Notes: generated by a model from the letters alone, not told the origin. 6,721 bases of DNA from Clostridia bacterium (GCA_024404065.1 JAKSQR010000086.1:1-6721), one strand, 5' to 3'; positions 1 to 6,718 are shown, numbered from the stretch's first letter. Numbers and translations are program-made.

Positions 1-1652
1 GCACCCTCTGTGCGTAAAATATCGCAGACCTTATCTACGGAGTATTCCTTTGAGCCCTTGTAAAGCTTCATTTTACCGCTCTGACCATCAGGCAGTGAGT
101 CGGTTTCCTCAGCCCATACGCCAAATACCTCTCTTAAGCCGTCACCGGGGAAGCCACCAAGGTAGCAAAGGTCATTTTTATCCGCCATGGCGGTAAGGTA
201 GGTAGCCATAAATGTGCCGCCATTTTCCACATATTCTTTAATTTTTGCGCCTGTGCCGTCCTTGAGCATATAAAGGAATGGGGCAACAATCAGGTCATAC
301 TGTGAGTAGTCTGCATCCATAGGAATAACATCTGTGGTAATGCCCATCTCATAGAAGGGTCTGTACCATTTTCTGCACTCGTCTGTGTAATCCCTGTGCT
401 TATTGTTAAAGCCGTGGAAGTGCTTTATTGCCCTGAAGTTTTCAAGGTCCCAGATAATTGCAACCTTTGCTTTGATGTAAGTGCCGCTTACATCCTTAAG
501 CTTTTCAAGTATTTTACCTGTCTCTGCAACCTCTTTGAAAACTCTTGTATCGCCTGTGCCGTCGTGACCTACAACTGCGCCATGATATTTCTCGTGACCG
601 CCACGGGATTTACGCCACTGAAAATACTGCACGCTGTCTGCACCATGGGCAACTGCCTGCAGAGCAGTAATAGTCTGCATACCGGGGGCAGGGATTTTAT
701 TTACATCCATCCAGTTTACAACGGAGGGTGTGCTCTCCATCATAAAGAAGGGCTTGCCCCCCTTCATACTGCGGAAGCTGTCGTGGGCAAAGGCGGTTTC
801 GGCTGCTATTGCCTTATCCTCACCCTTACTCCATGATGGGTAGTTATCCCAGCTCATTAAATCAAGGTGAGATGCGAATTTCTGATAGTTAAGGCTATCC
901 CTCATACAGTTTGTTGTGATGGGGATATTGGGTGTAATCTCTCTTAATGGAGCAATCTCATTCTCATAGAATGAAATGTGGCTGTCGGTTACAAATCTAT
1001 CCCAGGCAAGCTTTAATGCAGGCACGTGGTTTTCGCCTCTGAATTTAGGTGAGCTTACCTGACTCCAGTCAGTTATCTGATGTGCCCAGAAGCCGCTCCA
1101 CATAGCCTCGTTAAGCTCCTCAAGGCTGTTGTGGTAGTAATTCTTAACCCAGTTTCTGAATGCCTCCTGACAAAGCTCACAATGGCAGCAGTCGCAGTAT
1201 TCGTTGCTGATGTGCCACATTTTAAGGGCAGGGTGATTTTTATATCTTTCGGCAAGCAGGCGGTTAATTTTATTAACCTTCATACGGTAGTAGGGGGATG
1301 TGAGGCAGTGGTTGTGCCTTACGCCGTATTCGTTTCTTATGCCTGTTTCCTCCACTCTTAAAACCTCGGGATGAGCCTGTGCCATCCAGTTAGGTCTTGC
1401 ACCTGAAGGGGTAGCAAGTATGGCGGCAATGCCATTTTCGTGGAGCTTATCCATTATGTTATCCAGCCACTCAAAGTTGTAAACATCCTCTTCGGGCTCT
1501 AAAAGACCCCAGCTGAAAATGCCGATAGTGGCAGAGTTTACATGAGCCGCCTTCATCAGCTCCATATCCTTATCAATTATTTCAGGGTATTTAAGCCACT
1601 GGTCAGGGTTATAATCCCCGCCATGTACTATAAAATCAAAAAATTCGCCCAT
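1..1652 (-). CDS. GH42 beta-galactosidase family glycoside hydrolase, 3' end cut by window edge
   Basis: Reading the minus strand from the ATG at 1652 gives 550 uninterrupted codons running off the left edge; the family is usually about 650-690 residues, so roughly the last 100-140 are missing. The N-terminus (GGDYNPDQW, residues 11-19; IGIFSWGLLEPEE, 43-55) and the TIM barrel (about 10-390) are typical of GH42. The expected acid/base is E151 in SNEY, preceded by N150; the expected nucleophile is E306 in FFMMEST; R112 matches the family's substrate arginine. C116 with C156, C158 and C161 fits the structural zinc site. From about residue 395 (VAIIWDLENFRAI) the beta-galactosidase trimerisation domain begins. 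There is no signal peptide, so it should act in the cytoplasm on imported galactosides. The family also includes alpha-L-arabinopyranosidases, so the exact sugar is open. It is transcribed divergently from the transporter/GH31 pair. The ribosome site before the ATG (AGAGAAG) is weak. Family confidence is high, substrate confidence moderate. Confidence 0.95.
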   Translation of the reverse strand, partial: MGEFFDFIVHGGDYNPDQWLKYPEIIDKDMELMKAAHVNSATIGIFSWGLLEPEEDVYNFEWLDNIMDKLHENGIAAILATPSGARPNWMAQAHPEVLRVEETGIRNEYGVRHNHCLTSPYYRMKVNKINRLLAERYKNHPALKMWHISNEYCDCCHCELCQEAFRNWVKNYYHNSLEELNEAMWSGFWAHQITDWSQVSSPKFRGENHVPALKLAWDRFVTDSHISFYENEIAPLREITPNIPITTNCMRDSLNYQKFASHLDLMSWDNYPSWSKGEDKAIAAETAFAHDSFRSMKGGKPFFMMESTPSVVNWMDVNKIPAPGMQTITALQAVAHGADSVQYFQWRKSRGGHEKYHGAVVGHDGTGDTRVFKEVAETGKILEKLKDVSGTYIKAKVAIIWDLENFRAIKHFHGFNNKHRDYTDECRKWYRPFYEMGITTDVIPMDADYSQYDLIVAPFLYMLKDGTGAKIKEYVENGGTFMATYLTAMADKNDLCYLGGFPGDGLREVFGVWAEETDSLPDGQSGKMKLYKGSKEYSVDKVCDILRTEG

Positions 1653-1685
1653 AATTCTTCTCTTTTCATAAAGTTTTGTAAGGCT

Positions 1686-1714
1686 ATTGTATCAAATCCC
1701 ATAGCTAATCTCAA
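1686..1714 (-). promoter_or_regulatory. Sigma-A-type promoter for the GH42 gene
   Basis: On the minus strand a -35 TTGAGA (complement of 1709-1714) and a -10 TACAAT (complement of 1686-1691) are separated by exactly 17 bp, each one mismatch from consensus. Transcription would start near 1679, leaving a leader of about 26 nt before the ATG at 1652. This is the best-formed promoter in the window. Direct repeats ATAGCTAA overlap its -35 and spacer. Confidence 0.72.
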
Positions 1715-1721
1715 TAGCTAA
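1701..1721. repeat. Tandem ATAGCTAA repeats, candidate operator
   Basis: The 8-mer ATAGCTAA occurs at 1701-1708 and again at 1714-1721, 13 bp apart start to start. Each copy contains the palindromic hexamer TAGCTA. The pair covers the -35 and part of the spacer of the GH42 promoter, where a bound protein would control transcription. Which protein would bind is unknown; no regulator gene lies in the window. The repeat could also be chance in an AT-rich region. Confidence 0.4.
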
Positions 1722-1755
1722 ATGATAAATGTTTCACTTTATATATATTTGTATG

Positions 1756-1785
1756 TTGCATAAATTTAATTCAATATGTTATTAT
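1756..1785 (+). promoter_or_regulatory. Promoter candidate for the transporter-GH31 operon
   Basis: TTGCAT at 1756-1761 and TATTAT at 1780-1785 are 18 bp apart, in a very AT-rich stretch, giving a likely start near 1792 and a leader of about 36 nt. The -35 is weak (3 of 6). The arrangement closely resembles that before the alcohol dehydrogenase gene (TTGCAA, 17 bp, TATTATATAT), which raises its credibility. Confidence 0.45.
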
Positions 1786-1816
1786 ATATTAGATAAAATA
1801 TCCAAAAATATAATGC

Positions 1817-1822
1817 AGGAGG
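1817..1822 (+). promoter_or_regulatory. Ribosome binding site AGGAGG that fixes the transporter start
   Basis: A perfect AGGAGG lies 5 nt before the ATG at 1828. The open frame extends upstream to an ATG at 1729, but the 33 extra residues would come from AT-rich promoter DNA, carry no comparable ribosome site, and would overlap the predicted promoter. The ATG at 1828 is therefore the start. Confidence 0.9.
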
Positions 1823-1827
1823 TTACT

Positions 1828-3396
1828 ATGGCTAACAGAGTATTGCGCAGCCTTAAAAGCACCTACATAGATAATAACTCAGTTTCCACTAAAGAGATGT
1901 TTGGCTTTGCAGGCGGTATCTTTGGTAACGCTATGGGTCAGGATAGTACTGACACCTTTGCCGATAAATTTGAGCGTGACTTTATGGGCATAAATGCAAA
2001 TATGCAGATGATAAAGGGCAATATCAGCACTATTTTAGGCTTCTTTATCCCGCCCATTGCAGGCACATATTTTGATACCCCATCAAAAAATCTTAAAAGG
2101 AGCAACATCCGCACAGCCCTGATGTATGCCCCCATTCCCTTTGCAATAAGCTCTATGCTTTTGTTTGTGGTGCCCACAACAAGCGTAATGTTTAACTTTA
2201 TATGGACCTTATTCTTCGGTGTATTTTTTACAGTTGTAGATACCTTCTACGATATAGCCCTCAGCGCACTTGCCCTTAAAATGGTATCTGACCCTGAGGA
2301 CAGAAAGAAATTTTACACCTTTGAGAGTATTGCCTCCACCTTAGGCTCAATGCTGCCCGGCGGTATAATACCTGTTGTGGTAGGCGCCTTCAATACTGCA
2401 AAGCAGCAGCAATGGGCATATTTCTTTATCGCTTTAGGCTTCTGCATTTTAGGTGTAAGCGCCATGTATGCCCCCTATATGAGTGTAAGGGAGCGTGCCG
2501 CCTTTGCTCAGGCAGATTTAGAGGCTCAGCAGAGGGCTAAGCAAAAGGCTGAAAAGCAGGAAGAAAACAAGATTAAATGGGATAAGCGCAGTATTTCTGC
2601 AATCCTTCATAACCGTCCCTTTGTTATACTTCAGATTGCAACCTTCTGCGAGGTTGTAAGGCAGATTACCTATAAGATTCTGCCCTACCTTTATGAGGAT
2701 GTGCTTGGTAAATTCGGCCTTAAAACCTTGTTTGATACCATCAGCGGTGTGCTTTCTTATGTTGGACTTATGGGCGTGCCATTCCTCGGCAGGAAATTCT
2801 CCGCAAAGCAGATACTTGTTGGCGGCTACTCCTACTCCGCTTTATTCTACGGCATTATGTCCCTTTTCAATATCGGCTTCAGCGTAGAGGGCATAAGAAA
2901 AAAGAGATTTATTGTAGGCCTTCTTATCGGCTTCAGCGGTGTGCCTAACGCAGCACAGGGTGCTTCGCGTAAAATTATTATGGCAGACTCCACCGACTAT
3001 ATGGAGTGGTACACTATGAAAAATTACGGTGAGCCAATCCGCTCAGATGGTCTTTTAAGCGCCACACAAAATATTACAAGCAAGGCAATTGCCCTTGTTA
3101 AGAGTAACCTTTATAACGGCATATTTAAGCTGATTAAGTATAAGGAGAAGGACCTTAACACAGTTGAAAGGGCTGTGCAGACCGACAGCACCTTAAGGGG
3201 CATTTATATGGTTGCCTCCCTCTGTGGTTTTATAGGTAACCTGCTGCCTGCACTTTGCTTTATGATGGATAACTACACAGGTAAGCGCAAGGATGAAATT
3301 TATGAGGAGCTTGTTTTAATGCGTAAAAAGAGAGCAGAGCTTCTTGGTATAATGGACGAAAACAGCACGGAGAATAGTGATGACACAGACGCTTAA
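1828..3396 (+). CDS. MFS sugar transporter of the glycoside-pentoside-hexuronide (GPH/MelB-like) family
   Basis: A 522-residue polytopic membrane protein, probably importing a glycoside or oligosaccharide across the inner membrane. About twelve hydrophobic segments are visible, including roughly 66-80, 99-118, 121-149, 171-187, 196-214, 262-275, 304-320, 329-350, 360-376 and 459-479. A charged cytoplasmic loop rich in A, E, Q and K (about 219-256) separates the halves. The GPH hallmark appears late in the protein as ADSTDYMEWYTMKNYGEPIR (386-405) followed by SDG, resembling the family's AD..DY.EW.TG.R..G. The helix-2 region, usually R..DA..DP..G with two cation-site aspartates, reads ILGFFIPPIAG (69-79) and lacks both. 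The C-terminal tail (about 480-522) is charged and hydrophilic. The 3' end overlaps the GH31 gene by 17 bp, so the two are co-expressed and the cargo is probably a GH31 substrate. Family confidence is good; cargo and coupling ion are unknown. Confidence 0.9.
   Translation: MANRVLRSLKSTYIDNNSVSTKEMFGFAGGIFGNAMGQDSTDTFADKFERDFMGINANMQMIKGNISTILGFFIPPIAGTYFDTPSKNLKRSNIRTALMYAPIPFAISSMLLFVVPTTSVMFNFIWTLFFGVFFTVVDTFYDIALSALALKMVSDPEDRKKFYTFESIASTLGSMLPGGIIPVVVGAFNTAKQQQWAYFFIALGFCILGVSAMYAPYMSVRERAAFAQADLEAQQRAKQKAEKQEENKIKWDKRSISAILHNRPFVILQIATFCEVVRQITYKILPYLYEDVLGKFGLKTLFDTISGVLSYVGLMGVPFLGRKFSAKQILVGGYSYSALFYGIMSLFNIGFSVEGIRKKRFIVGLLIGFSGVPNAAQGASRKIIMADSTDYMEWYTMKNYGEPIRSDGLLSATQNITSKAIALVKSNLYNGIFKLIKYKEKDLNTVERAVQTDSTLRGIYMVASLCGFIGNLLPALCFMMDNYTGKRKDEIYEELVLMRKKRAELLGIMDENSTENSDDTDA
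3369..3372 (+). promoter_or_regulatory. Ribosome binding site GGAG deciding the GH31 start
   Basis: GGAG at 3369-3372 sits 7 nt before the ATG at 3380 and 4 nt before an adjacent GTG at 3377. Spacing favours the ATG. The site lies inside the last codons of the transporter gene, consistent with translational coupling. Confidence 0.65.
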
Positions 3397-5347
3397 CAGC
3401 TTTAACTTTATATTCAAAAATCACAGCCTGAAGCTGACCGCAACTGCAAAGGGCGTATGGCGTATACAGAGCCAGCATAATTTTGGCTTTGACGATATGG
3501 GTGCTGCACAGACCCTTGCTAAGGATTTAGGCGAAAGCTTTGATAATACCACTCTGCCCCTTGTAAAAGAAGGCAGCACAGTTACTGCAGAGGGCTTTAA
3601 GGTGGTTTTAACACCAAAGAGTGTGGAGTTTTATGATGATAAAAATTCCCTTCGCCGCACCCTTACTGATATAACCACAGACGACAGCGGCATTACCGCA
3701 AAATTCGCCCTTGCTAAAGACGAAAGAATATACGGCACAGGCGAAAGATTAAACAAGGTAAATCAGCGTGGTAAGCACCTGCAGATGTACGCTATAGACA
3801 GATGGTGCCAGACTGAGGGCAACAGCTATGCCCCTGTGCCTATTATGGTATCCTCAAACCTTTCTGCAATTTTCCTTAACCGTTACGAAAGGTCAATTCT
3901 CAATATCGGCTTCCCCATAGGCAACATAATAAGCGCAACTCAGATGTTTGCGCCCCTTGATATTTACATAATTATAAAAGACAGCCCCTGTGATATTCTT
4001 ACTGCTTATTCGGATATTACAGGCTTTGCACCTATGCCACCTGAGTGGGCATTCGGCACCTTTGTATGCCGTTACCGCCCGGATTTCTCAACAAAAGAGG
4101 GCATACTCAAAATGGCTGCCGACTATGAAGCAAACGACTTCCCCTGGGACGCAGCAGTAATTGAAGGCTACGGCACCTATAAAAAAGAGAGATGGCAGGA
4201 GCTTAAAGAGGCAAGCGAGGGTGTGCATGCCTACGGCAAAAAAATGCTGATGTATGAGCAGTGCTGTAAAATACCCGAAAATGCAGATAAAAACTTTAAC
4301 CTTACAGATAATTACGCCCTGCAGAGTGATAATGGCGTAATGCTGAAGGAAACAGTTTCAGTTAATTTCATTGATAACTTTGCCCGCAAAAAGATGAAGG
4401 TGCTTGATGTCACTAATCCTGAAGCTCTTAAAAAATGGCGTGAAATCTGGGAAGAGATGATGTATCAGGTTGGTGTTGACGGCGCAAAAATTGACTTCTG
4501 CGAGCAATTCCCTGATGACGAGAGCCTTCACTACAAAGATGGCAGAAATCCCCGCATTACACACCATTGGCTGCCCACCTACTACAATACAATGCGCTAC
4601 AATCACTTTAACGAAAAGGAAGACGGCGGCATAGTATTCAGCAGAGGCGGCGGCATAGGCTCACAGCGTTTTCCATATATATGGGCAGGTGACCAAAGGC
4701 GTGAGTTTAAGTTTTTAGGCGTAGTAATTAAGGCTGCCCTCTCCGCAGGTCTTTCAGGCATTCCCTTTGTTTCATGGGATATGGCAGGTTACCAGCCTGC
4801 GTGGAATCCTTATGACAAAGCCCACGAAAGTGATGTATTTGTAAGGGGCTTGCAGTTTACCGCCTTTTCACCACTTATTCAGACCCACGGCACAGTAAAG
4901 CGCCCCTACGATTTTGACGAGCATACCAAAGACTTATACAGAGCCTACGCAAAAATTCACGAAGCCCTGCGACCCTATCTTATGGAAACTGCCCTTGAGG
5001 CAACTAAGACGGGTATGCCAAATATGCGCCACCTGTTTTTATATGACCATACTGACCCAAAATGCCTTGATACTGAGGATGAATATATGCTTGGTAATTC
5101 CCTGCTTGTAGCACCCATTTTATCAAGGGTAAATAAGCGTGATATCTACCTGCCAAAGGGCAAATGGATTGAAATTTTCAGCGGTGTCAGGTATGATGGC
5201 AATCAAACCATAAAGGGCTATGCAGTGCCAAGGGAAAGAATCCCCGTATTCCTTCTTGAGGGCTCAGAAACCGAAGCACTTGTAAAATCACTTAAAAACG
5301 CCCGCAGATATATGGAAGATGTGCTTCTATTAGAAAAAAATAAGTGA
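3380..5347 (+). CDS. GH31 family alpha-glycosidase, cytoplasmic, substrate unassigned
   Basis: A 655-residue retaining glycosidase removing an alpha-linked sugar, probably from material imported by the upstream transporter. The N-terminal beta-sandwich domain (about 1-215) contains the family element ERIYGTGERLNKVNQRGK (115-132). The (beta/alpha)8 catalytic domain runs from about 220 to 555: expected nucleophile D372 in KIDFCEQFP, expected acid/base D438 in YIWAGDQRR, then GIPFVSWDMAGYQ (460-472) and FTAFSPLIQTHG (493-504). C-terminal beta domains follow (LLVAPIL, 575-581; LPKGKW, 591-596). No signal peptide or membrane segment is seen. DFxE with WAGDQ, and a Tyr (Y471) where most GH31 enzymes have Phe, recall sulfoquinovosidases, but the expected Arg/Trp substrate loop is not recognisable (YGTYKKERW, 264-272). 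Alpha-xylosidase, alpha-glucosidase or alpha-galactosidase activity is equally possible. A GTG at 3377 would add one residue; the ATG is better spaced. Family confidence is high, substrate low. Confidence 0.93.
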   Translation: MTQTLNSFNFIFKNHSLKLTATAKGVWRIQSQHNFGFDDMGAAQTLAKDLGESFDNTTLPLVKEGSTVTAEGFKVVLTPKSVEFYDDKNSLRRTLTDITTDDSGITAKFALAKDERIYGTGERLNKVNQRGKHLQMYAIDRWCQTEGNSYAPVPIMVSSNLSAIFLNRYERSILNIGFPIGNIISATQMFAPLDIYIIIKDSPCDILTAYSDITGFAPMPPEWAFGTFVCRYRPDFSTKEGILKMAADYEANDFPWDAAVIEGYGTYKKERWQELKEASEGVHAYGKKMLMYEQCCKIPENADKNFNLTDNYALQSDNGVMLKETVSVNFIDNFARKKMKVLDVTNPEALKKWREIWEEMMYQVGVDGAKIDFCEQFPDDESLHYKDGRNPRITHHWLPTYYNTMRYNHFNEKEDGGIVFSRGGGIGSQRFPYIWAGDQRREFKFLGVVIKAALSAGLSGIPFVSWDMAGYQPAWNPYDKAHESDVFVRGLQFTAFSPLIQTHGTVKRPYDFDEHTKDLYRAYAKIHEALRPYLMETALEATKTGMPNMRHLFLYDHTDPKCLDTEDEYMLGNSLLVAPILSRVNKRDIYLPKGKWIEIFSGVRYDGNQTIKGYAVPRERIPVFLLEGSETEALVKSLKNARRYMEDVLLLEKNK

Positions 5348-5378
5348 TTTTATACAAAAAATAAACCTGATTTTTTGG

Positions 5379-5414
5379 TTGCAAAGATAAAAATATAATG
5401 ATATTATATATAAT
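5379..5414 (+). promoter_or_regulatory. Promoter region of the alcohol dehydrogenase gene
   Basis: TTGCAA (5379-5384) and TATTAT (5402-5407) are 17 bp apart. A perfect TATAAT also lies at 5409-5414 and another at 5394-5399, so the exact -10 is uncertain. The whole stretch is AT-rich, and the gap from GH31 contains no convincing terminator, so some read-through from the operon is possible. Confidence 0.5.
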
Positions 5415-5419
5415 AGTGT

Positions 5420-5433
5420 TAAAAGCGCTTAAA
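5420..5433. promoter_or_regulatory. cre-like / LacI-family operator palindrome
   Basis: TAAAAGCGCTTAAA contains the perfect 8-bp palindrome AAGCGCTT (5423-5430). It matches 11 of 14 positions of the idealised CcpA site TGAAAGCGCTTTCA, including the AAGCGCTT core. It lies just downstream of or at the predicted transcription start, a position where CcpA or a related LacI-family repressor would block transcription. No other copy was seen in the window. Confidence 0.5.
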
Positions 5434-5456
5434 ATTTAAGAAAGGGGAAATCTCCA

Positions 5457-6665
5457 ATGAACCTTAAACACGTTTATTACAGAGTTTACCAGGCAGGCTT
5501 CAAGCTTGTAATGGGCACAAACCTTTTCAACTGGAAAGAGCCCGAGCTTCTTGAAGGTGCTGGTTCAATCCGCAGACTTCCTGAGTTCGTAAAGTCCAAG
5601 GGTCTTGATAACGTTCTTATTGTTACTGATTCAGTACTCAATCAGAAGCTTCATGTACTTGACAGCCTTTATGAAGAGATGGATAAGGCAGGCGTAAGCT
5701 ACGCTGTATTTGATGGCGTTCAGCCCAACCCCACTATCCAGAATATTGAAGCTGCAAAAGAAGCTTATGTAAACCATAACTGCAAGGGCATTATCGCTTT
5801 TGGCGGTGGCTCACCAATGGACTGTGCAAAGGCAGCAGGTGCAATTGTTACCAATAACAAGCCCGTTTCAAAGATGACAGGTCTTCTTAAGGTACGCCAC
5901 AAGCTTCCTCCTCTCTTCGCAGTTCCCACAACAGCAGGTACAGGCTCCGAGGTTACACTTGCAGCAGTTGTATCTGACGAGGCAACTCACAAGAAGTTAC
6001 CTATGAATGACCCCAAGCTTCGTGCAAAGTACGCTGTACTTGATCCAGAGCTTACAGTAGGTCTTCCTCCCCACATCACTTCCACCACAGGTATGGATGC
6101 CCTCACTCACGCAGTAGAGGCTTACATCGGCAGAAGTAATGTTGCTAACACAGAGGATTACGCAAAGAAGGCAGTTAAGCTTATCTTTGATAATATTGAA
6201 ACAGCTTACGCTGATGGTAAAAACATCGAGGCAAGAGGCGCAATGCTTAAGGCTTCCTACTATGCAGGTATGGCATTTACCAGAGCTTATGTTGGTTATG
6301 TACATGCAATCGGTCACCAGCTCGGCGGCTACTACCATGTACCTCACGGCCTTGCAATGGCTACAATCCTTCCCCACGTACTTGATTACTATGGCGAAAC
6401 CGCTTACAAGAGACTTGCTGATTTAGCAGAGGTTGCAGGCGTTAAGACCACAGGCACAGACGAAGAGAAGGCAAAGGCATTCATTGCTGAAGTAAGAGCA
6501 ATGAACGAGAGAATGGGTATCGGCACAGGCTTTGATTGCATCAAGGATGAAGATATTGATACAATCGCTAAGAGAGCTCTTAAGGAAGGTAACCCCCTCT
6601 ATCCCGTTCCTAAGATTATGGAGCAGGCAGACTGCGTAGCCCTCATCAAGGAACTCAAAAACTGA
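5457..6665 (+). CDS. Iron-containing (group III) alcohol dehydrogenase
   Basis: A 402-residue NAD(P)-dependent dehydrogenase of the Fe-ADH family, interconverting an aldehyde and an alcohol in the cytoplasm, usually to recycle reduced cofactor in fermentation. The nucleotide-binding domain shows GGGSPMDCAK (116-125) and PTTAGTGSEVT (157-167). The metal ligands expected from FucO are all present: D214 and H218 in MDALTHAVEAYIG, H283 in YVHAIGHQLGG, and H297 in VPHG; H287 matches the non-ligand active-site histidine. About 25 residues (VYYRVYQAGFKLVMGTNLFNW, roughly 6-26) precede the usual family start. The ATG at 5457 follows AAAGGGG (5441-5447) by 9 nt. Codons are clearly biased: Lys is mostly AAG and I saw no ATA isoleucine codon, whereas the GH31 and transporter genes use ATA often, suggesting high expression. 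It has its own promoter, a cre-like site and a terminator. Substrate (ethanol, butanol, lactaldehyde, propanediol or other) cannot be told from sequence. Confidence 0.95.
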   Translation: MNLKHVYYRVYQAGFKLVMGTNLFNWKEPELLEGAGSIRRLPEFVKSKGLDNVLIVTDSVLNQKLHVLDSLYEEMDKAGVSYAVFDGVQPNPTIQNIEAAKEAYVNHNCKGIIAFGGGSPMDCAKAAGAIVTNNKPVSKMTGLLKVRHKLPPLFAVPTTAGTGSEVTLAAVVSDEATHKKLPMNDPKLRAKYAVLDPELTVGLPPHITSTTGMDALTHAVEAYIGRSNVANTEDYAKKAVKLIFDNIETAYADGKNIEARGAMLKASYYAGMAFTRAYVGYVHAIGHQLGGYYHVPHGLAMATILPHVLDYYGETAYKRLADLAEVAGVKTTGTDEEKAKAFIAEVRAMNERMGIGTGFDCIKDEDIDTIAKRALKEGNPLYPVPKIMEQADCVALIKELKN

Positions 6666-6684
6666 AAATATAATCAGTAACAAA

Positions 6685-6718
6685 CGACCCCTTCAAAAGA
6701 AGGGGCCGTAATTTTTTT
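6685..6718 (+). terminator. Rho-independent terminator after the alcohol dehydrogenase gene
   Basis: The arms CGACCCCTTC (6685-6694) and GAAGGGGCCG (6699-6708) form a ten-position stem with one A/C mismatch around an AAAA loop. The stem is followed by TAA and seven T (6712-6718). It begins 20 bp after the stop codon. Confidence 0.93.

Noticed and set aside
396..836. Plus-strand open frame of 146 codons within the GH42 region
   Set aside because: It is antisense to conserved GH42 sequence; its cysteine-rich product resembles no known family and there is no good ribosome site.
1723..1736. TGATAAATGTTTCA as a second cre-like site in the divergent region
   Set aside because: It lacks the central CG and matches the palindrome poorly.
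1729..1827. 33-residue N-terminal extension of the transporter
   Set aside because: The extension translates the AT-rich promoter and leader; the AGGAGG at 1817-1822 points to the ATG at 1828.
5364..5380. AAACC...GGTT hairpin as a terminator after GH31
   Set aside because: The stem is only 4-5 weak pairs, and the T-run lies in the loop instead of after the stem.
5997..6377. Minus-strand open frame of 126 codons inside the alcohol dehydrogenase gene
   Set aside because: It is a shadow of a strongly conserved, codon-biased gene on the other strand; the translation has no recognisable domain.
3380..6665. A sulfoquinovose degradation locus (GH31 plus Fe-ADH as sulfo-aldehyde or sulfopropanediol enzyme)
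   Set aside because: The GH31 lacks the recognisable Arg/Trp substrate loop, no isomerase, aldolase, transaldolase or sulfonate exporter is present, and the dehydrogenase is a separate transcription unit with a general Fe-ADH sequence.
6661..6678. ACTGA...TCAGT inverted repeat across the alcohol dehydrogenase stop codon
   Set aside because: Five base pairs with an 8-nt AT loop is expected by chance; the real terminator is just downstream.
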